From Parus major (taxonomy: Eukaryota > Chordata > Aves > Passeriformes > Paridae), in NCBI RefSeq assembly GCF_001522545.3, contig NC_031771.1, forward strand, positions 34,421,090-34,485,089: a DNA stretch of 64,000 nt. Reading direction: 5' to 3'. Position 1 is the first letter of the stretch. Each line of letters opens with the position of its first letter. Shown piece after piece: positions 48,611 to 61,700 of the stretch. The notes below the pieces were generated by a model. The model saw only the letters and a list, made by a program, of their open reading frames with translations, was not told the DNA's origin and did no database searches. The position numbers and the translations under genes are program-made.

Positions 48611-51570
48611 GATTCAGATTTTTTTTTAAATTAGAAATATTACACAGTAAATGAAAAAGAAAGTACAGCCGTTATCAATCTCTAATTTGCTTGAGTGATT
48701 TTTGCTTTAGATGAATTCAGTATTCTATTTCTTTTACATGTATATAAATAAATACTTAAAATATGATGAAACAGGAGAAAAATGCAAATTAGACTGGCAA
48801 CTTGTCTAGGTATGCCAAATTCTTTTTGACAGTAAGTTCTGTACCTTCTCTCAATTTTATGTATTCAGAGCCTAAAACAAACAAACAAAAAAATGTTTGA
48901 AGGGGCAACTTGAAGCTTACACTTCCACCAGAAGAAAAGAACAGAAGCTCTAATTATATTGCTTTTCTCCAATAACATGCAAATATAACCCTGTTCTGTT
49001 TCAATAGACATTAGAGTGAGAAATGGGATGGTTCCTGCTGGAATGATGACTTTCACCCTTTAAATTGCATTATCTCTTATTATTTTTTCCTTCACTTCAG
49101 TGTCTTCAGGAAACACCTTAAAGCACTAAGAATTAAGAGATATGTCAGCATCCAGTACTCTATATTCCGAGTTATACACAGAACGAAGTCACAGGACACA
49201 AGCCTATGATTCAGTAACACTTTGCTCAAAATAGAAAGAGTGAGCGAGGACAAAAATTTTCCTTTTTTTCCTTGTTGTTTTAATGTTTGGTATGTGACTT
49301 AAGCTGTTAGAACACTAGCAATAAACAAACATTTAGGTATGTTCCAGCCATAGCTGTGGTCATTTACTCAAGATGCAAAAGTCACAAGATTTGTCCTTCT
49401 CCTCAGAAGACTAATAATTAACCAAATTCAGACTGTATTTTTAACTGTTTTTCTAGATCTGAGAGAGTTCCTGAAAGAGTAAATAAAGCCTTATTGGATC
49501 AAAAACAGGGAATAAAATTTAAAAATAGATTTATGATCTACTGAATGAAAAACTCATTTAGGAGGTGGGAAACTGACATCATTTCCTTATTTTCAAGGTT
49601 TAGGCAACCGAAATCATGCCTTCTCCTTTGACAGTTATTACAAAATTAGACACTTAAGAGTTACCATTGACAGTGGTTTGGGTTTTTTTTTAGAATATCA
49701 GAGTTGTTTAATGATATAATAACATTTTAAGATCAAGAAACAAGCTCCCTCTTCATTATATTTAATACCAGTTCCCTCTCTCTTTACTGCAAGTGCAAAT
49801 ACACTTGGACTGACTGTTTTGGTAACTTTTTTCTGGTTTATATTTTTGGCCAAAATTTTGCCCGCACATAAACATCCTGGACTGTTGGGTTGTACAAGAT
49901 CCAATAAAAACAGCCCAAAGCGTGACAATGTAAGATGTAACATTTTGCTTTGTTGTGATCTCTTCCATTGAGCTTTTCCAGGAATCAGGAGTAGTTACTT
50001 CTGAGAAATCTGATGGCATTGAAGAAAATTCAATATAAAATTGCACATCAAAATAGGTTAAAAAAAAAGTTTAACAATACCAGTGGTTTGTTAATTAGGT
50101 GCTAACCAGCTAGTTGTGCTAAAGGGGTGATGAGGAAAATCAAAGTACTATTTTCTGTGTATTCTTTCCCTATGTTTAAATTTTACTCACAAGAAAAGAG
50201 AGGAAAGTCAAATTACAGGTTATAAATTAGTATGTTTTGCACATTTAAAATTGTCTTTTTGTAGTGTGCTTTGTATTAATTGTCCAAATCCACTGAGTAA
50301 GGCACAAAACAGTAATTACTTAAACACTCAGGTCACAAATTTTTAGTAAGAGAGAGACAACAACCTAAAATGAATTATCAATGCTACAATCTCAAACAAG
50401 AAAAACACCTTTCTAATGACCATATTTCCACTCTGAGAAGAAAAAAAGAACACTTTTCACAGGAAGATCTCATTTCATTTAATTTTTTCTCTTCACTTAC
50501 TCCATTCGTTTTCCTTCAGTTACAGATTGTCAGCTATAGTTTCTTTCATTTGCCCATCCAACTCCTTTCACTTTAAAAAAAAGCAACCCACTAGCTAAAA
50601 CTAATTGGGGCACTCAAATTGCATTAGAAAACATCTGCTACACCTATTGAAAATTCTTTAAAAGAATAAGTGTATCAAAGTAGTATGATTGCCTGCGTTT
50701 TGACCCAATCACCAAATCCCAAAGGATTACCATAACCATTCACCATTCCAGAAATTACCCTGGATCTTATTCCATCTCCCTCCTAATTCCAGAAATATTT
50801 TCACCAATTAAAAATCCATCAAAAGGCAACAAAAAAAAAATTACTTTCACAGTCTCTGTATGGCACCAATTTAAAACTGGGTTCCATTTGCAAAATCTTA
50901 TTTTTTTAAGAACAATCTCCATTAGTAAACTATATAGGGTTAGACATAAGAAAATTGGAAAAATAAGAAAATAGGAAAAAATTCACTGAGGTGAAGTGGT
51001 GTCAGTAACAGCTGTCTGGCTAAGAAGCTAGACAAGGTAATAAGCTTGAGTGACTTCAGTGGTTAGGAAGAGAAAACATAAGCCAGACTGTAAAACAGCA
51101 CTAGTCATAATAACAGAGCTGTACTGATTTTGTTTGCAACTTGTGGTATATAAATAAGAACATATTTACTCCTGTTGATCTATTTAATGTTACTGAAACA
51201 TTATTTCTTCAGAAACAGTGAATTAGATTTCTAACATAAAAGTATTTCTTGTTTGTGGTCTTATTGCTATTCTTCCTTGATTTTTGTATTTCACGCTGCT
51301 CCATTTCTTCTCTACCTAAAGGTTCTATGAAGTCAACAAAGCACATAAATGAGAAAACAAGCATTCAATAAGGTATTATACATCATAAGATTTACTCCTT
51401 GTCAAATAAGAACTTTACCAAAGTTGATAATAAAAATCAGGTGCTAAATGCACATGTGTGTCTGAGGAAGTACTTCCTCAGCAACCTATGAACTAAGTCC
51501 TTGTAAGTTTTTCTAAACTCTTTTCCCACTCATTACAGCAGAAATTCTGTCATCAAAAGAAATATTATCC

Positions 51571-51636
51571 ACATTCATTTATAACATTAAGTGATTAAAA
51601 CATTATAAGTGATTAAAACATTCATTTATAACATTA
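51571..51636. repeat. Nested AT-rich duplication
   Basis: ACATTCATTTATAACATTA occurs at 51571-51589 and 51618-51636. Between and overlapping them AAGTGATTAAAACATT occurs at 51589-51604 and 51607-51622, so two duplication steps are nested. Confidence 0.8.
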
Positions 51637-54600
51637 TAAATTAAAAGCCACCTGATTTAAAACAATCTAATATAGATTAAGTACAATCTGATATTCTTCC
51701 AGGGACCAAAACAAACTTCTTTTGGAAACAAGAAAATACTGCCCAAACCTTTTTTTTTTTTTGGTCCCTAAAGTTTAGTTCATGTTTTCTGGCCATATTT
51801 TAATATAAAATTAGTACAAATGTCAGCCACTTCTGGCACCGTAATTTCTCTCACAGAGAGTGTTGACTTTTTACCTTTAATCTCACTCTTTTTCTAGAGT
51901 ACTGAAACATTAGACTATTATAATAACAGAGATTCTGTCATTCCAATTCCTTTACTATAGAGAAATGAGAATGCCAATACTGAAGCACATTTAAAGTGAA
52001 ACACCTATTAAAATTCTTTACCTCACTTCTACTTACTCCCTACAGCCTCTATGCTATATAGCACTGTAATACTAAAGGAAGTGAATTTTAGCTAAATGCA
52101 GTGACAAAAGGCCCTGACAAATTAGGCTGGTTTTCAGGAAATATAAATTCACCTATGTGACTACTATGCTTGAGTTCAAACAAGATTTTATACAAAGAAA
52201 TTATCATTCAATCGAGCCTTATGTGGATATTAATCTGTCCTTACATAGGCATAGACTGTCAGAAACAAATAAAAACATGACAAAATTTTGTTGTATTAAT
52301 CAAGAAACTAGCCAATGGATATGATACCCAAGTGGAAAACTCAGGCCTGGAAAAGCACGCTACTTGCGCCTCATCTGGGCAGCTGTGCTTCATCAGCACA
52401 CAGGAATCAGAAGCACGTGTCAACACCTGAATCTTCCTTTCCCTGCTGCTGAGGGGAACAGTGATTGACTAGAACAGCAAAGAAAATTAAAGACAGCTGT
52501 TTCTTAATTCCTTCCAGAATGGAATGAATGTAATAACTTTGCATTGAAACAAGGTTGAACAACACAGATCATCAAAGTTACTACTTTCTTTTCATTAACC
52601 TGAAGGAGTATGTGGACTTTTTACATAATTTGATGATACTGGGGAATTCCCTAACAGAAAAAATTATGCCAAAATAGAGAAGATAAAGAGAATTCAGATA
52701 TTACCTTTTAACAATTGCTTTGATTGTATTATATAATTTGTATTAATTTTGTTATGATAGCAATTCTGATTAATTTTGTTCATTTCAAGCATATGAAAGA
52801 TGTTACAGCTCTAACAAGGACCTACTTGACAACAGTGAAAAAAAGGCATACATATTTACATATGTATGAAGGTAGCCATTTTTACAGACTGGTATAGCTC
52901 TGGAGAGATGAGCCCTCTTTGTTCGCTGAGGCCACACAGACTCTGTTGGGATGAAATACCCCATATGGACGTTTATGTGATTTCCCAGTGTCCTCTATTT
53001 CTCCCATTATAGAAATGGCTTTGAGCAGACTCCAAATACTTACGATGTTCTTCACAGCCTCCATCTAAGTACATTCTTCCCTCTGCTGAGGTGAGCTATC
53101 TCTTAACTGACAATTCCATTTTCAGTATCAGTTCCAAATAATTGCACTTAGCTTAAAAGAAAAGATCCAATTTTCATGATGTGGTAACGATTCTTTCCAC
53201 ACTATATTAGAACTTCTCTGTAATGCATTTATTTTCATTGTGAGAGTAGCTGTATCCCCCAGGAAGCCACAAGCCTTATTCCACTGGATTTTGCTTCAAA
53301 GGACATGTAAACACATACGTAACTTTATCAGTTATCTAGTATTATTTGCTTTACTAGATATATTCTAGTAAATTGCAGTCATACCTAGGAACCAGGCTGG
53401 ACTGGAGTCTGGCTTGCTGCTGAATATGTTTGTCAAACAATGAAACTTGAATATTTCTAGCTCACAATTATAAGCCTTCAGAAGCTTGACTGCTAGCTTT
53501 TATAAGGTTGTATAAAAATAATGTACTTTGCAATGTACTTTTACCTTTCCTGTTCAAACAGGGACTTGTCACCTTAGGGAAAAAAAAACCAAACAGCTTT
53601 TTGTAAGTGATTAGTACTTATTAAAGACAGAAAAGGTCAACTTTCAGTTAGATGACTTACAAGAGGGCTACAGAACTGTGTTCTGTCAGTTTTGTAATAA
53701 AGCCAGGTAAATCTTACATAAACCTTCAGGCTAAGTCTGTATGAATATACATGGTTCAAATCGGAGATATGAGATCAAGTCATGAAGGAACAGTCACTGT
53801 CCTTGCCCCAGTCATGTTAATTAGCTTCTCAGTTTTGGGTTAGCTCAGTTTTTTGGTAGCAGAGTTTCTGCACAGCTTTCCCTCCTTCAAAATTAATGTG
53901 AGACTTGCAACACAGGACAATTAATAGCTCAATCAATACCTGTTACAGTGGTCTTCTGCAAATCAACTATATATTTTTATGTGGTACATCAGCAGAATTA
54001 TTATGGGATACATATTTACTGTTTTCTTACTAAGATTTTTCCAATTGTTTTCTTAGGTTTTTTTTCTTGTAACTATTAGTCATCATCTAATGGTGATTTT
54101 CTACATTTCATTAACTGGAAAAAAATACAGAGTGCAAAGCCTTCCTTCTTCCATGGAAGCCTTGGTTTCATGCTCTTGGGATACTTCACATGGACTTAAC
54201 GATTTTAAGCCCCTGAGCAACTTGCACACAAGATTTTGTGCAATCAATAAGGAAACTGGAAGCTTTTCAATGAGTCAAGACAAAAAAATAGCTGACCTAA
54301 ACACATCAGTAAGATCTAAATATTTTGAGGTATCTTTCTAGGGTAGTGACCTTGTACTGTTATGCATCTGTTATTAATGAATATAACAAGTTGGTATTTT
54401 TCCTCTTAATCTTCTACATATCTAAGATATAAACATTGATACTTTTTTTTAAATCTGCTTCCTTATCTGACCAGAGTAATTGCAGATTAGTTTCTAATGA
54501 GAAACATTCATTTGCCTTTATCTGCTGTAGAGTCAGGAGGTGATAAAGACATATGTAATCATATTTTTGTGGAGATACGTCCAAACTTTATTTAAGTAAA

Positions 54601-55312
54601 AAATACTCACAATTGCTCTTACCACTAAAACACCACAGTCTTGCTTTTTGGGGTTTTTTTTCTTTTTTTATTACTCCTAGTAAAGTTATACCAAGGACTT
54701 AAGACCAGTCTACAAAAAGGTTAAATTCATATTTATGTAGGCATCAATAAAAACATCCATCATTGCTTTTTAATTAATTGAATTCTTTTGCTTGATTGGA
54801 CTTCAATCTTTAGCATGGATGGCAAGAAGCAGTAGTTTCTTCAGTGTCACTCTTTATTTAAGATCACTAAGTGCATGCTTTTTCAGTTCTTAATAATCTT
54901 CCTGTATAAGGTTAAACACGTATTTCATCATGTTCCTGAGATCTTTTGATAAATCACATAATAAAAATTGTCCCTCCTTCATTTGAGAAAGGACCTTGGT
55001 AGTACTTCTATTTTTCAGGTCTTTCTTTTTGAATTAGTGACTTTGTATTATTATATATCTGTTAGCACTGTAGAAGTCATATTAGATTCCAAAAGGGAGA
55101 GTATGCTGACAGTTCTTGTACCAACAACCTTTGTTAATTTCTCTGTGGTTTCAGGTTTTGCAATGCAGCTGAATATCAATTCTGATTTGGAAAAGTTTCT
55201 TAGTAAGTAAATTGGTATGTGTCTGTGTTTGGATATCTCTATTTTATTGCATGCAGTGAGTGTAAAATCACCACCTACTTCATTCAGTTTGAAAATGATC
55301 TGTTACAGAAGT

Positions 55313-55530
55313 AAACCAAAATACCAACACCACCACCAAAACAATACCCAAAACCAAAAAATCAACTCCCCACAAAAAACCCCAACTCCCCGCAAAAACA
55401 AACCAAACAAGAAACTCCAAAATCAAAAACTCAAGAAAAAAACCCCAAACAACCCAAACAAAAACTATCAAATCCAATCCTCCATCCCCCACCCCCCAAA
55501 AAAATAAAACAAAAACCCAAACAAATAACA
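55313..55530 (+). repeat. 218-base A/C-only strand-asymmetric tract
   Basis: More than 90% of plus-strand bases are A or C; only about three G occur. Words such as AAACC, CCCCAA and CCACCACC recur without a fixed period. The complementary strand is G/T-rich and includes a run of GGGGGG-T-GGGGG. A 96-codon frame here is a consequence of the composition. Confidence 0.85.
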
Positions 55531-56744
55531 AGAGAAGAATCCTAATGTCATAAATTCCCTTTGGGAAACATGAGTTTTATCTAAATTTACTTAGAAAAAA
55601 AAGCAAATATTTCTTGAGATGTGTAGAAAACCTCTCAAATATCTCATTATAAAATCTTAGAATTGCAGCTTCAGCTACTGCTGAGCACCTAAAAATCAAT
55701 TTCTCTATGGGTATTTGTAAGTATTTTTGAAATCTCTTTCTTGTCTGTTGAAGCAGACATACTGGCAACAGCATACACCATACAGTAATTTATTTTTTGT
55801 ATTGGCACACATAGGAAAAGATGTCTCAATTGTAGAGGACTGGCATTCATCTCCTCCCCCTTTTTGAGCATTAGCCCAGGTAACATGGCTCTTTTCAAAG
55901 CTATTCAGTTTTCCCTGTCAAACATTGCTGTGTTCTGCAAAATCATACATCTATGCTATTTTTATCCCTGTGAAGCACATTACGTGCTGAAAGCAACCCA
56001 GTGTGACAGTGTGAGGCAAGAGTGCCTGCAGAGGGGTGTTGAATGTGCATAAACACATACTTTGTTTTTCCCATAGCACCTACCCAAATCCTGTTGCTGA
56101 CGTGTCAAGTGGTGAAAAAACATTTGACAACATAACTCTCCAGTACATCTCTCTTCTTAACTCTCAATCACTTAAAAAAATTTTGATTGCTTCAAAAATG
56201 TTTCTGGGCCCATACAACAGAAATATTTTTCATGTTTCTTTAAAGCAACCAGCAAGTGTATCTGTTCTTTATGATCTTCTAGCCAATCTATAATTCAAAG
56301 GGTAATAAAATTGTTCAGCCTCTGCCATAGGTCAAAAGCAGCTTTCCTGGGGGCACTCAGACTCCTTCAGCTTTCCTTAGAGCCTCATTATAAATGTTTC
56401 CTGTCTTCTATGTGAGGAGCACGTGCAATTCCTAATGAATTCATGAAATGGAGAAGGTTTTAATGTAAAAATGGGTACTTCTGACTACTTCTCCTACCCC
56501 CCCAACATAACAGAACTAGCATTTTATAAAGATAGCGTATAGTAGCTTCATTTAGAAAAAGCTTAATTTCTTCCTTATTTTCTTCTTCTTGTGGTACCTG
56601 TTTGACAATGTGATTGCTTGCCTAATTTATATTTATGGGGAGTAATGCACAGTGCAGATTCTGTACATAACTCTTGTTGCAGCAGGAGTCTATCAGATGC
56701 TTTGGAAATATGACTTCAAAGAAAAAAAACCGCAAAAATGTGAT

Positions 56745-57110
56745 TGTTTAGGCTGAGGAGGAGAAAAGCAATGGTGGGCATGGAAACAGTATTCAGACAC
56801 ATAAAAGAGGAAGGGAGTAATATATTCTCTGTATTGGCAGAAAATAAAGAAGAAACAAGGGATTTTCATTTGTTGTTAGAAGAATCCAATGGTAGGTCAT
56901 AATTAAGGACTGAAACAGGTTGGAATGTGAAGATATATGGTGTATCTGTCTGGGGATGTTTAAGGCTAGAGCTTCTAGGAATTACATAGGATTAGCTGAC
57001 CCTGTTTATATAGAGTGGTTGAGCCTGGTGAGTTTCTGAGATCCATTGATTCCATCCTTGCTCTAACAGTTTTCACTAAATTGGATAAACACCTTAAGTT
57101 ATGCAGCTTA
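56745..57110 (+). mobile_element. Ancient CR1/L3-like LINE fragment
   Basis: The plus strand follows the sense order of an old CR1/L3 3' region: a GGCTGAGGAGGAGAAAAGC start (56751), CAGTATTCAGACACATAAAAG (about 56789), AAGGGAGTAATATATTCTCTG, ATAATTAAGGACTGAAACAGG (about 56901), TGTCTGGGGATGTTTAAGGC (about 56947) and a degraded tail that reads like the usual TGACC...GGT end. Identity is low. No coding capacity remains, and orientation is opposite to VEGFC. Confidence 0.5.
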
Positions 57111-57336
57111 GTCAGATGCCATGAAAAATAAAGGCAATTTTTGAATACTCTCCATATTCTCTAAAAAGTTTCAGCTTTTTCCTTTCATATTTGCATTCAG
57201 GGATTTTATGTTTAGATTGGTTTCTCCCTATACCAAATGTTGTTCACATTGTATGTGATCAGAAGTAGCTAATCTTTCAGGGAAGAAGGATGATTAGAAA
57301 GATAAGCATTGAATATTTGTGAAATATATATTGATA

Positions 57337-57367
57337 TTTTCACTGATATATTGAATATCAGTGAAAA
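57337..57367. repeat. Perfect 13-bp inverted repeat with 5-base loop
   Basis: TTTTCACTGATAT (57337-57349) pairs exactly with 57355-57367 around ATTGA. Confidence 0.9.
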
Positions 57368-58503
57368 CTTCTACTCAATCAGTGCCAGCTATCAGACCAA
57401 AACTATTCAACAAAGCATCTTATTATTCCATGTACTTTGAGTTAGATAACTGTAATCTCTGCTGATCCTCCTTGGAGGTGGGCTTTGCCTGCATTTACAA
57501 ACTCTTAGCTTTAGACTGACCTAACCACACGACAGAGGGATCATCTGAAAGCATTTCTGAAGCTATACCTATAGTAAGATTGCTTTCAATTCAGTGAAAG
57601 AGATTTGCCAAGGGAAATTACTATTGTTCCAATATGCCAACCTCAGTAACCTCAATAAATTGCTTTTGTATTACCAACATGTTAGAGATTATATATCAAC
57701 TTTGTTCTGGAGTAAGGGTATTCAACAAGACCTGACTGGTCTGCTGCTTACTAAAATAAAGTCTCACTCATTCAAATTAAAAACAATAAAATCACAGCAC
57801 ATAGTCATAGCTCAAGAAAATGATTAGGAGCATGAAGAAACCTTTGTGGCAGAAGTTCTCAACATAGAACGTGACTGTCTATTAAAGAGAAGATAGGAGG
57901 AGGCATGAAATTTATATTAAAGATAAGGGATTTTCTTCCCATTCTCCATTTGAAATACAATTTTCTCAGGCTATGAAGCTGTGAAACAAATATTCAAGCC
58001 AATAGCAAAAGGCTAGAAGTCCTTATTTCTCAGTCATGTCTTAGAAAGGGAAATAATAAATACAAATAAGGTAAGGTAGTACAAGGGATGTGAATTTAAT
58101 CACACTAAAATAATTAATTTAAAACTGTAGCTTTTAATCAATAAATATGTATTTGAAAATGCTGATAAGAAAAAGCTTTGTATTAATTAATTGATTAATG
58201 CATTAATTAAGAACACTTCTTGTTAAAATAAGAGTAAAAAATCACCCCCAAATCTCCCATGTTCAGACGCCTTGGGCATTTTTTGAACTTTCACTTCCAA
58301 AGGTCTTATAATGCTATGTACACCACTAATGAAGCACATTTGTTAAAACATTATTTAGAAATGTGAACTTAATGGCTAAATATATGTTACAATTCTGCCA
58401 AGAATGCTGGCAACATTAATCATCATTCCTTCTACTTTCCCTATGGAAGGAGAAAAGCATTATGCTGAGGGATCACAAGAACCATTTGGGCAAATTCCCA
58501 TCC

Positions 58504-58759
58504 TTTTTTTTTTTTTTTTTCCAGGAGAAAATTTAGTTTCATTATGAAGATGGATTTTGCCTAGAACTTTTGCTTTAAGTATCATAAAACTATTTTCACC
58601 TACAAGTCTATATTTGCAAAGATTACAGATTTTTTATTTCAATGAGTCAATCTTTGCTTACAACTTTTAATTCAGGTGTTTAGGTGGATATTTTTCTTTT
58701 CTCTGTTGTGAACAATAATTTCATTAATTCCAGAAAAAATCCTTTTTTTTTTTTTTTTT
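58504..58759 (+). repeat. Pair of T-runs 220 bases apart
   Basis: T(19) at 58504-58522 and T(17) at 58743-58759. Sequence between them is unique AT-rich DNA. Confidence 0.85.
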
Positions 58760-61700
58760 CCACTTGGAATAGGTGAATAACTTACACTTAAAGTGAACAT
58801 TCTGGCATGTTGTGATATTCCTTAGGGTATCTGAGGGAGAAAGTAATTCATCTGGGACTTAGGAGTCTGCAGGAATGCTTGCCTCCTAGACAGTACTTTG
58901 CCTTTCAAAAGTAAAAGGCAAAAATCTGCTTTGGGAGTTTTTCTCAATTTCTTCTGTTGACATCCTTCCGATCTGAGAAAACCACTAAGCAAGTTGTAAT
59001 AAAATGTCCCACTAGTGTGTTTAGAGTAAGTTTTAGAACTGTAAATTACTGATTTATCTTAGGAATTTCCCACATCCATCTCTCCACCAGCTCATTTTCT
59101 CCTTTACTCTGTTCACTTCTACCCTCTCATTAAATGGTGATGTCCCTGCCTGGAGAGTCATGCTGTAAACTAGATCACTGAAAAAGCTCTGATTAACAAC
59201 AACAAAGACAACTACTAAAATGGAGCTTTAATTCAGGAATAAAAAACCCTCCTTATGTATATTTTTAGTTATTCTGCACTAACTTTGGGGGGAAAAATAC
59301 TTTACTCAGCCTATATTATTTCCATAATATATTTTTATATTATTTTTATATTGAGCTGATACTTCTTAAAAACGGGCAGGCTAGAGAGCTGGAATGGCAA
59401 TGGCACTACTTCTACAAGCTTCTGATCAGCCATGCAAGGAATTCATATAGTATGGAGATTTCTCTGTAAATCATGGATTATTTTTTAAGGCAGAAACCAG
59501 GTAGAAGCATGATTCAAAATTTGCTTTTGGATGACTTTTAAAGCTAGAAAAATTGATGTCAGGGAAAACAATAGGAACCAAACATGCTGAATTATAGTCC
59601 TCTTCAGTCTTGTTCTCTGGCTAGCTTCACAGGGATAAAGACCCTGAGAATAGAGTATTGCAACAGACAAGAGAGAACACAGATTTATGACTTTTCTTAT
59701 TTGAGTGTCCCACAGTTTTCAATACTTCTGCAGATTTATTTTAGGTCTTCTGTGGTACAGTGATGTTTCTTCATGATGGCTTGCCTAACTGCAGAGGTCG
59801 ACTGCTTTCTGTGGGACTGCATGGCTCAGAAGGTCATGGGTGTTTTGTGCTTGGCTAAATCTTAAATTGCTAATGTCAGTGAGGATGAAGGGAATAGCTG
59901 CAGCTGGTATGCCTTCCTTGTATATGTTTTCAGACAGGATCCCTCTATACATTCCATAAATGCTTTCAAAATCGGTTCCCATTAAACAAACCAGCATGTG
60001 CTTAGGGATTTCAGTAGCTGGCTAAAAGTAATTTTCTTCCAATCAAGTCAGTTTTTAAAGGGTATGTGCTTCCTCTATTATAAACATGCTGTTATGCTTT
60101 GGAAGACAAAGCCCTAGTTTCCCTCTCCCTACTGCTCCCCCTTTCTTTAGTATACTCCCTTGCTCTGGAATGCAAGACTTTTTATTCACATCTTCTTTCA
60201 TTCCCAAGTTGCCAGAGTTATGCCATACTGGAGGGAACAGTGAAATCGGGCAGCATGTTGTAACTTTCACTTAACCATAGCTCAAAGGAGACAGAGTGCA
60301 GGATTGTTTTTTGGAACTAGGGAGTGCTCAAAAATATAGTCTATCTTGCCTCTTGCTACATTAAGTTCATACTGTAAAATTTTTAAAAAGTTATGAGATA
60401 ATGAGTAGAATGAATAATAAATAATGAAGGGAATAAAAACATTTCTTAATTTATGCTATGTAAAAAGCTACATTTTGGTGAAAGTTAAATTACTGTAATT
60501 TTTAAAATTAGAATTATTTTTTCCTCAACAAAACAATTTAAATGTTCTAGAATTGCTATTTCTGAAAGTACCTAAGTGAAAAAGAAATAAAAGATAAGAG
60601 AATTGAGGAACTGGGATGCCTATGAGTTACTGCAGTCATAGTGTTTGAAGAAACACCTAAGAAAATTGACCTGATTTTTTTTCTTTTATTTTTTTTTTTT
60701 CCTCATGACCTGGTTTTTATTCTTCACAGACTTCTGATTTGGATGAGAACCATGACACTCTTTGAACGCATGTCTAATTTGGACTGTAGTGGATGCCATA
60801 ATAAGTCCCAGCAGGAAGATGTAAACACTGCCATAGAGAGTAGTTGAATAGAGGATATGAAGTAACAGTTTATTTATGTTCCAGATCATGGTAACTTAAA
60901 TTCTCTTCTTTTCACATTTAGTAGCCCTAATGATACCTCTTGCTAATATTAGTGTGGTCCACTGCCAGCAGCTGGAGGCCAATGCAACACTTGAGAGTTC
61001 AAGGACAAACTACACAGTACAGCATTTAGGGACCAAGCTTAATTGCCCATTAAATGGCTACAAAACAGCAACAGAAAAGTGAAGACTTTTCATCTATGTG
61101 TGTACTGCTTGAGGTTAAATTTCAGTTTGGAAAGGAACTTCTTTTTATTTCAGATAGAATGTACATATAATCCTTCTAACTGAAAATCTAGAGCTCATTC
61201 TGATTGGATATGCAAACTGGGAAAGATGTTCATACCTATTTCAGATTTATGATCCTATAGTACATTTTTTGCAAGACAGAATTTTTAAATTTTCACGTAT
61301 GTCTTTGAGGCTGATTTTGAATTTAGCAGATTGGTTTTATTTTGTTTAGAATAAAAAGTCTAAGCAAGGATCAATGACAAAACCTAAGTTACAAAACAGA
61401 TATTGACAACTACAACTAAAATCCATAATTCCTCAGGCATATTTTAGGAAAAAAGCAATCTCCTTTTCTGTTCCATATATTTTACAGAATGCTTTCCTGA
61501 ATTGTTGAAATTGGTGGAGTTATGAAATAATAGTACTTAACATCTCTTTCTATCATGCAGTTTCAACTGGTGGAGGATTCTTTTCATCCTGTTCTAAAGC
61601 ACTTCACTGCTATTAAGTTTAAGAGCCACTAAATCCCTGGGGACAAAGGTAGCTATTCAAGTGCAAGGTCATTAGGAAAACCTGTAGTTTCCCAGTTAGT

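Larger units (their letters stand above)
48611..56744. other. VEGFC upstream intergenic DNA, distal part
   Basis: AT-rich DNA with a nested duplication (51571-51636), a moderately GC-rich unique block at about 52330-52520 that includes CACGTG (52414-52419) and two CAGCTG words, and a long A/C-rich tract (55313-55530). No exon recognised; minus-strand frames at 49698-50046 show no family resemblance. Confidence 0.65.

Noticed and set aside
49698..50046. Two overlapping minus-strand frames of 81 and 94 codons
   Set aside because: They lie in different frames of the same DNA, neither resembles a known family, and no poly(A) or splice signals mark a gene.
55217..55507. 96-codon Asn/Lys/Pro-rich frame
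   Set aside because: It is the translation of the A/C-only tract; lack of stops follows from composition.
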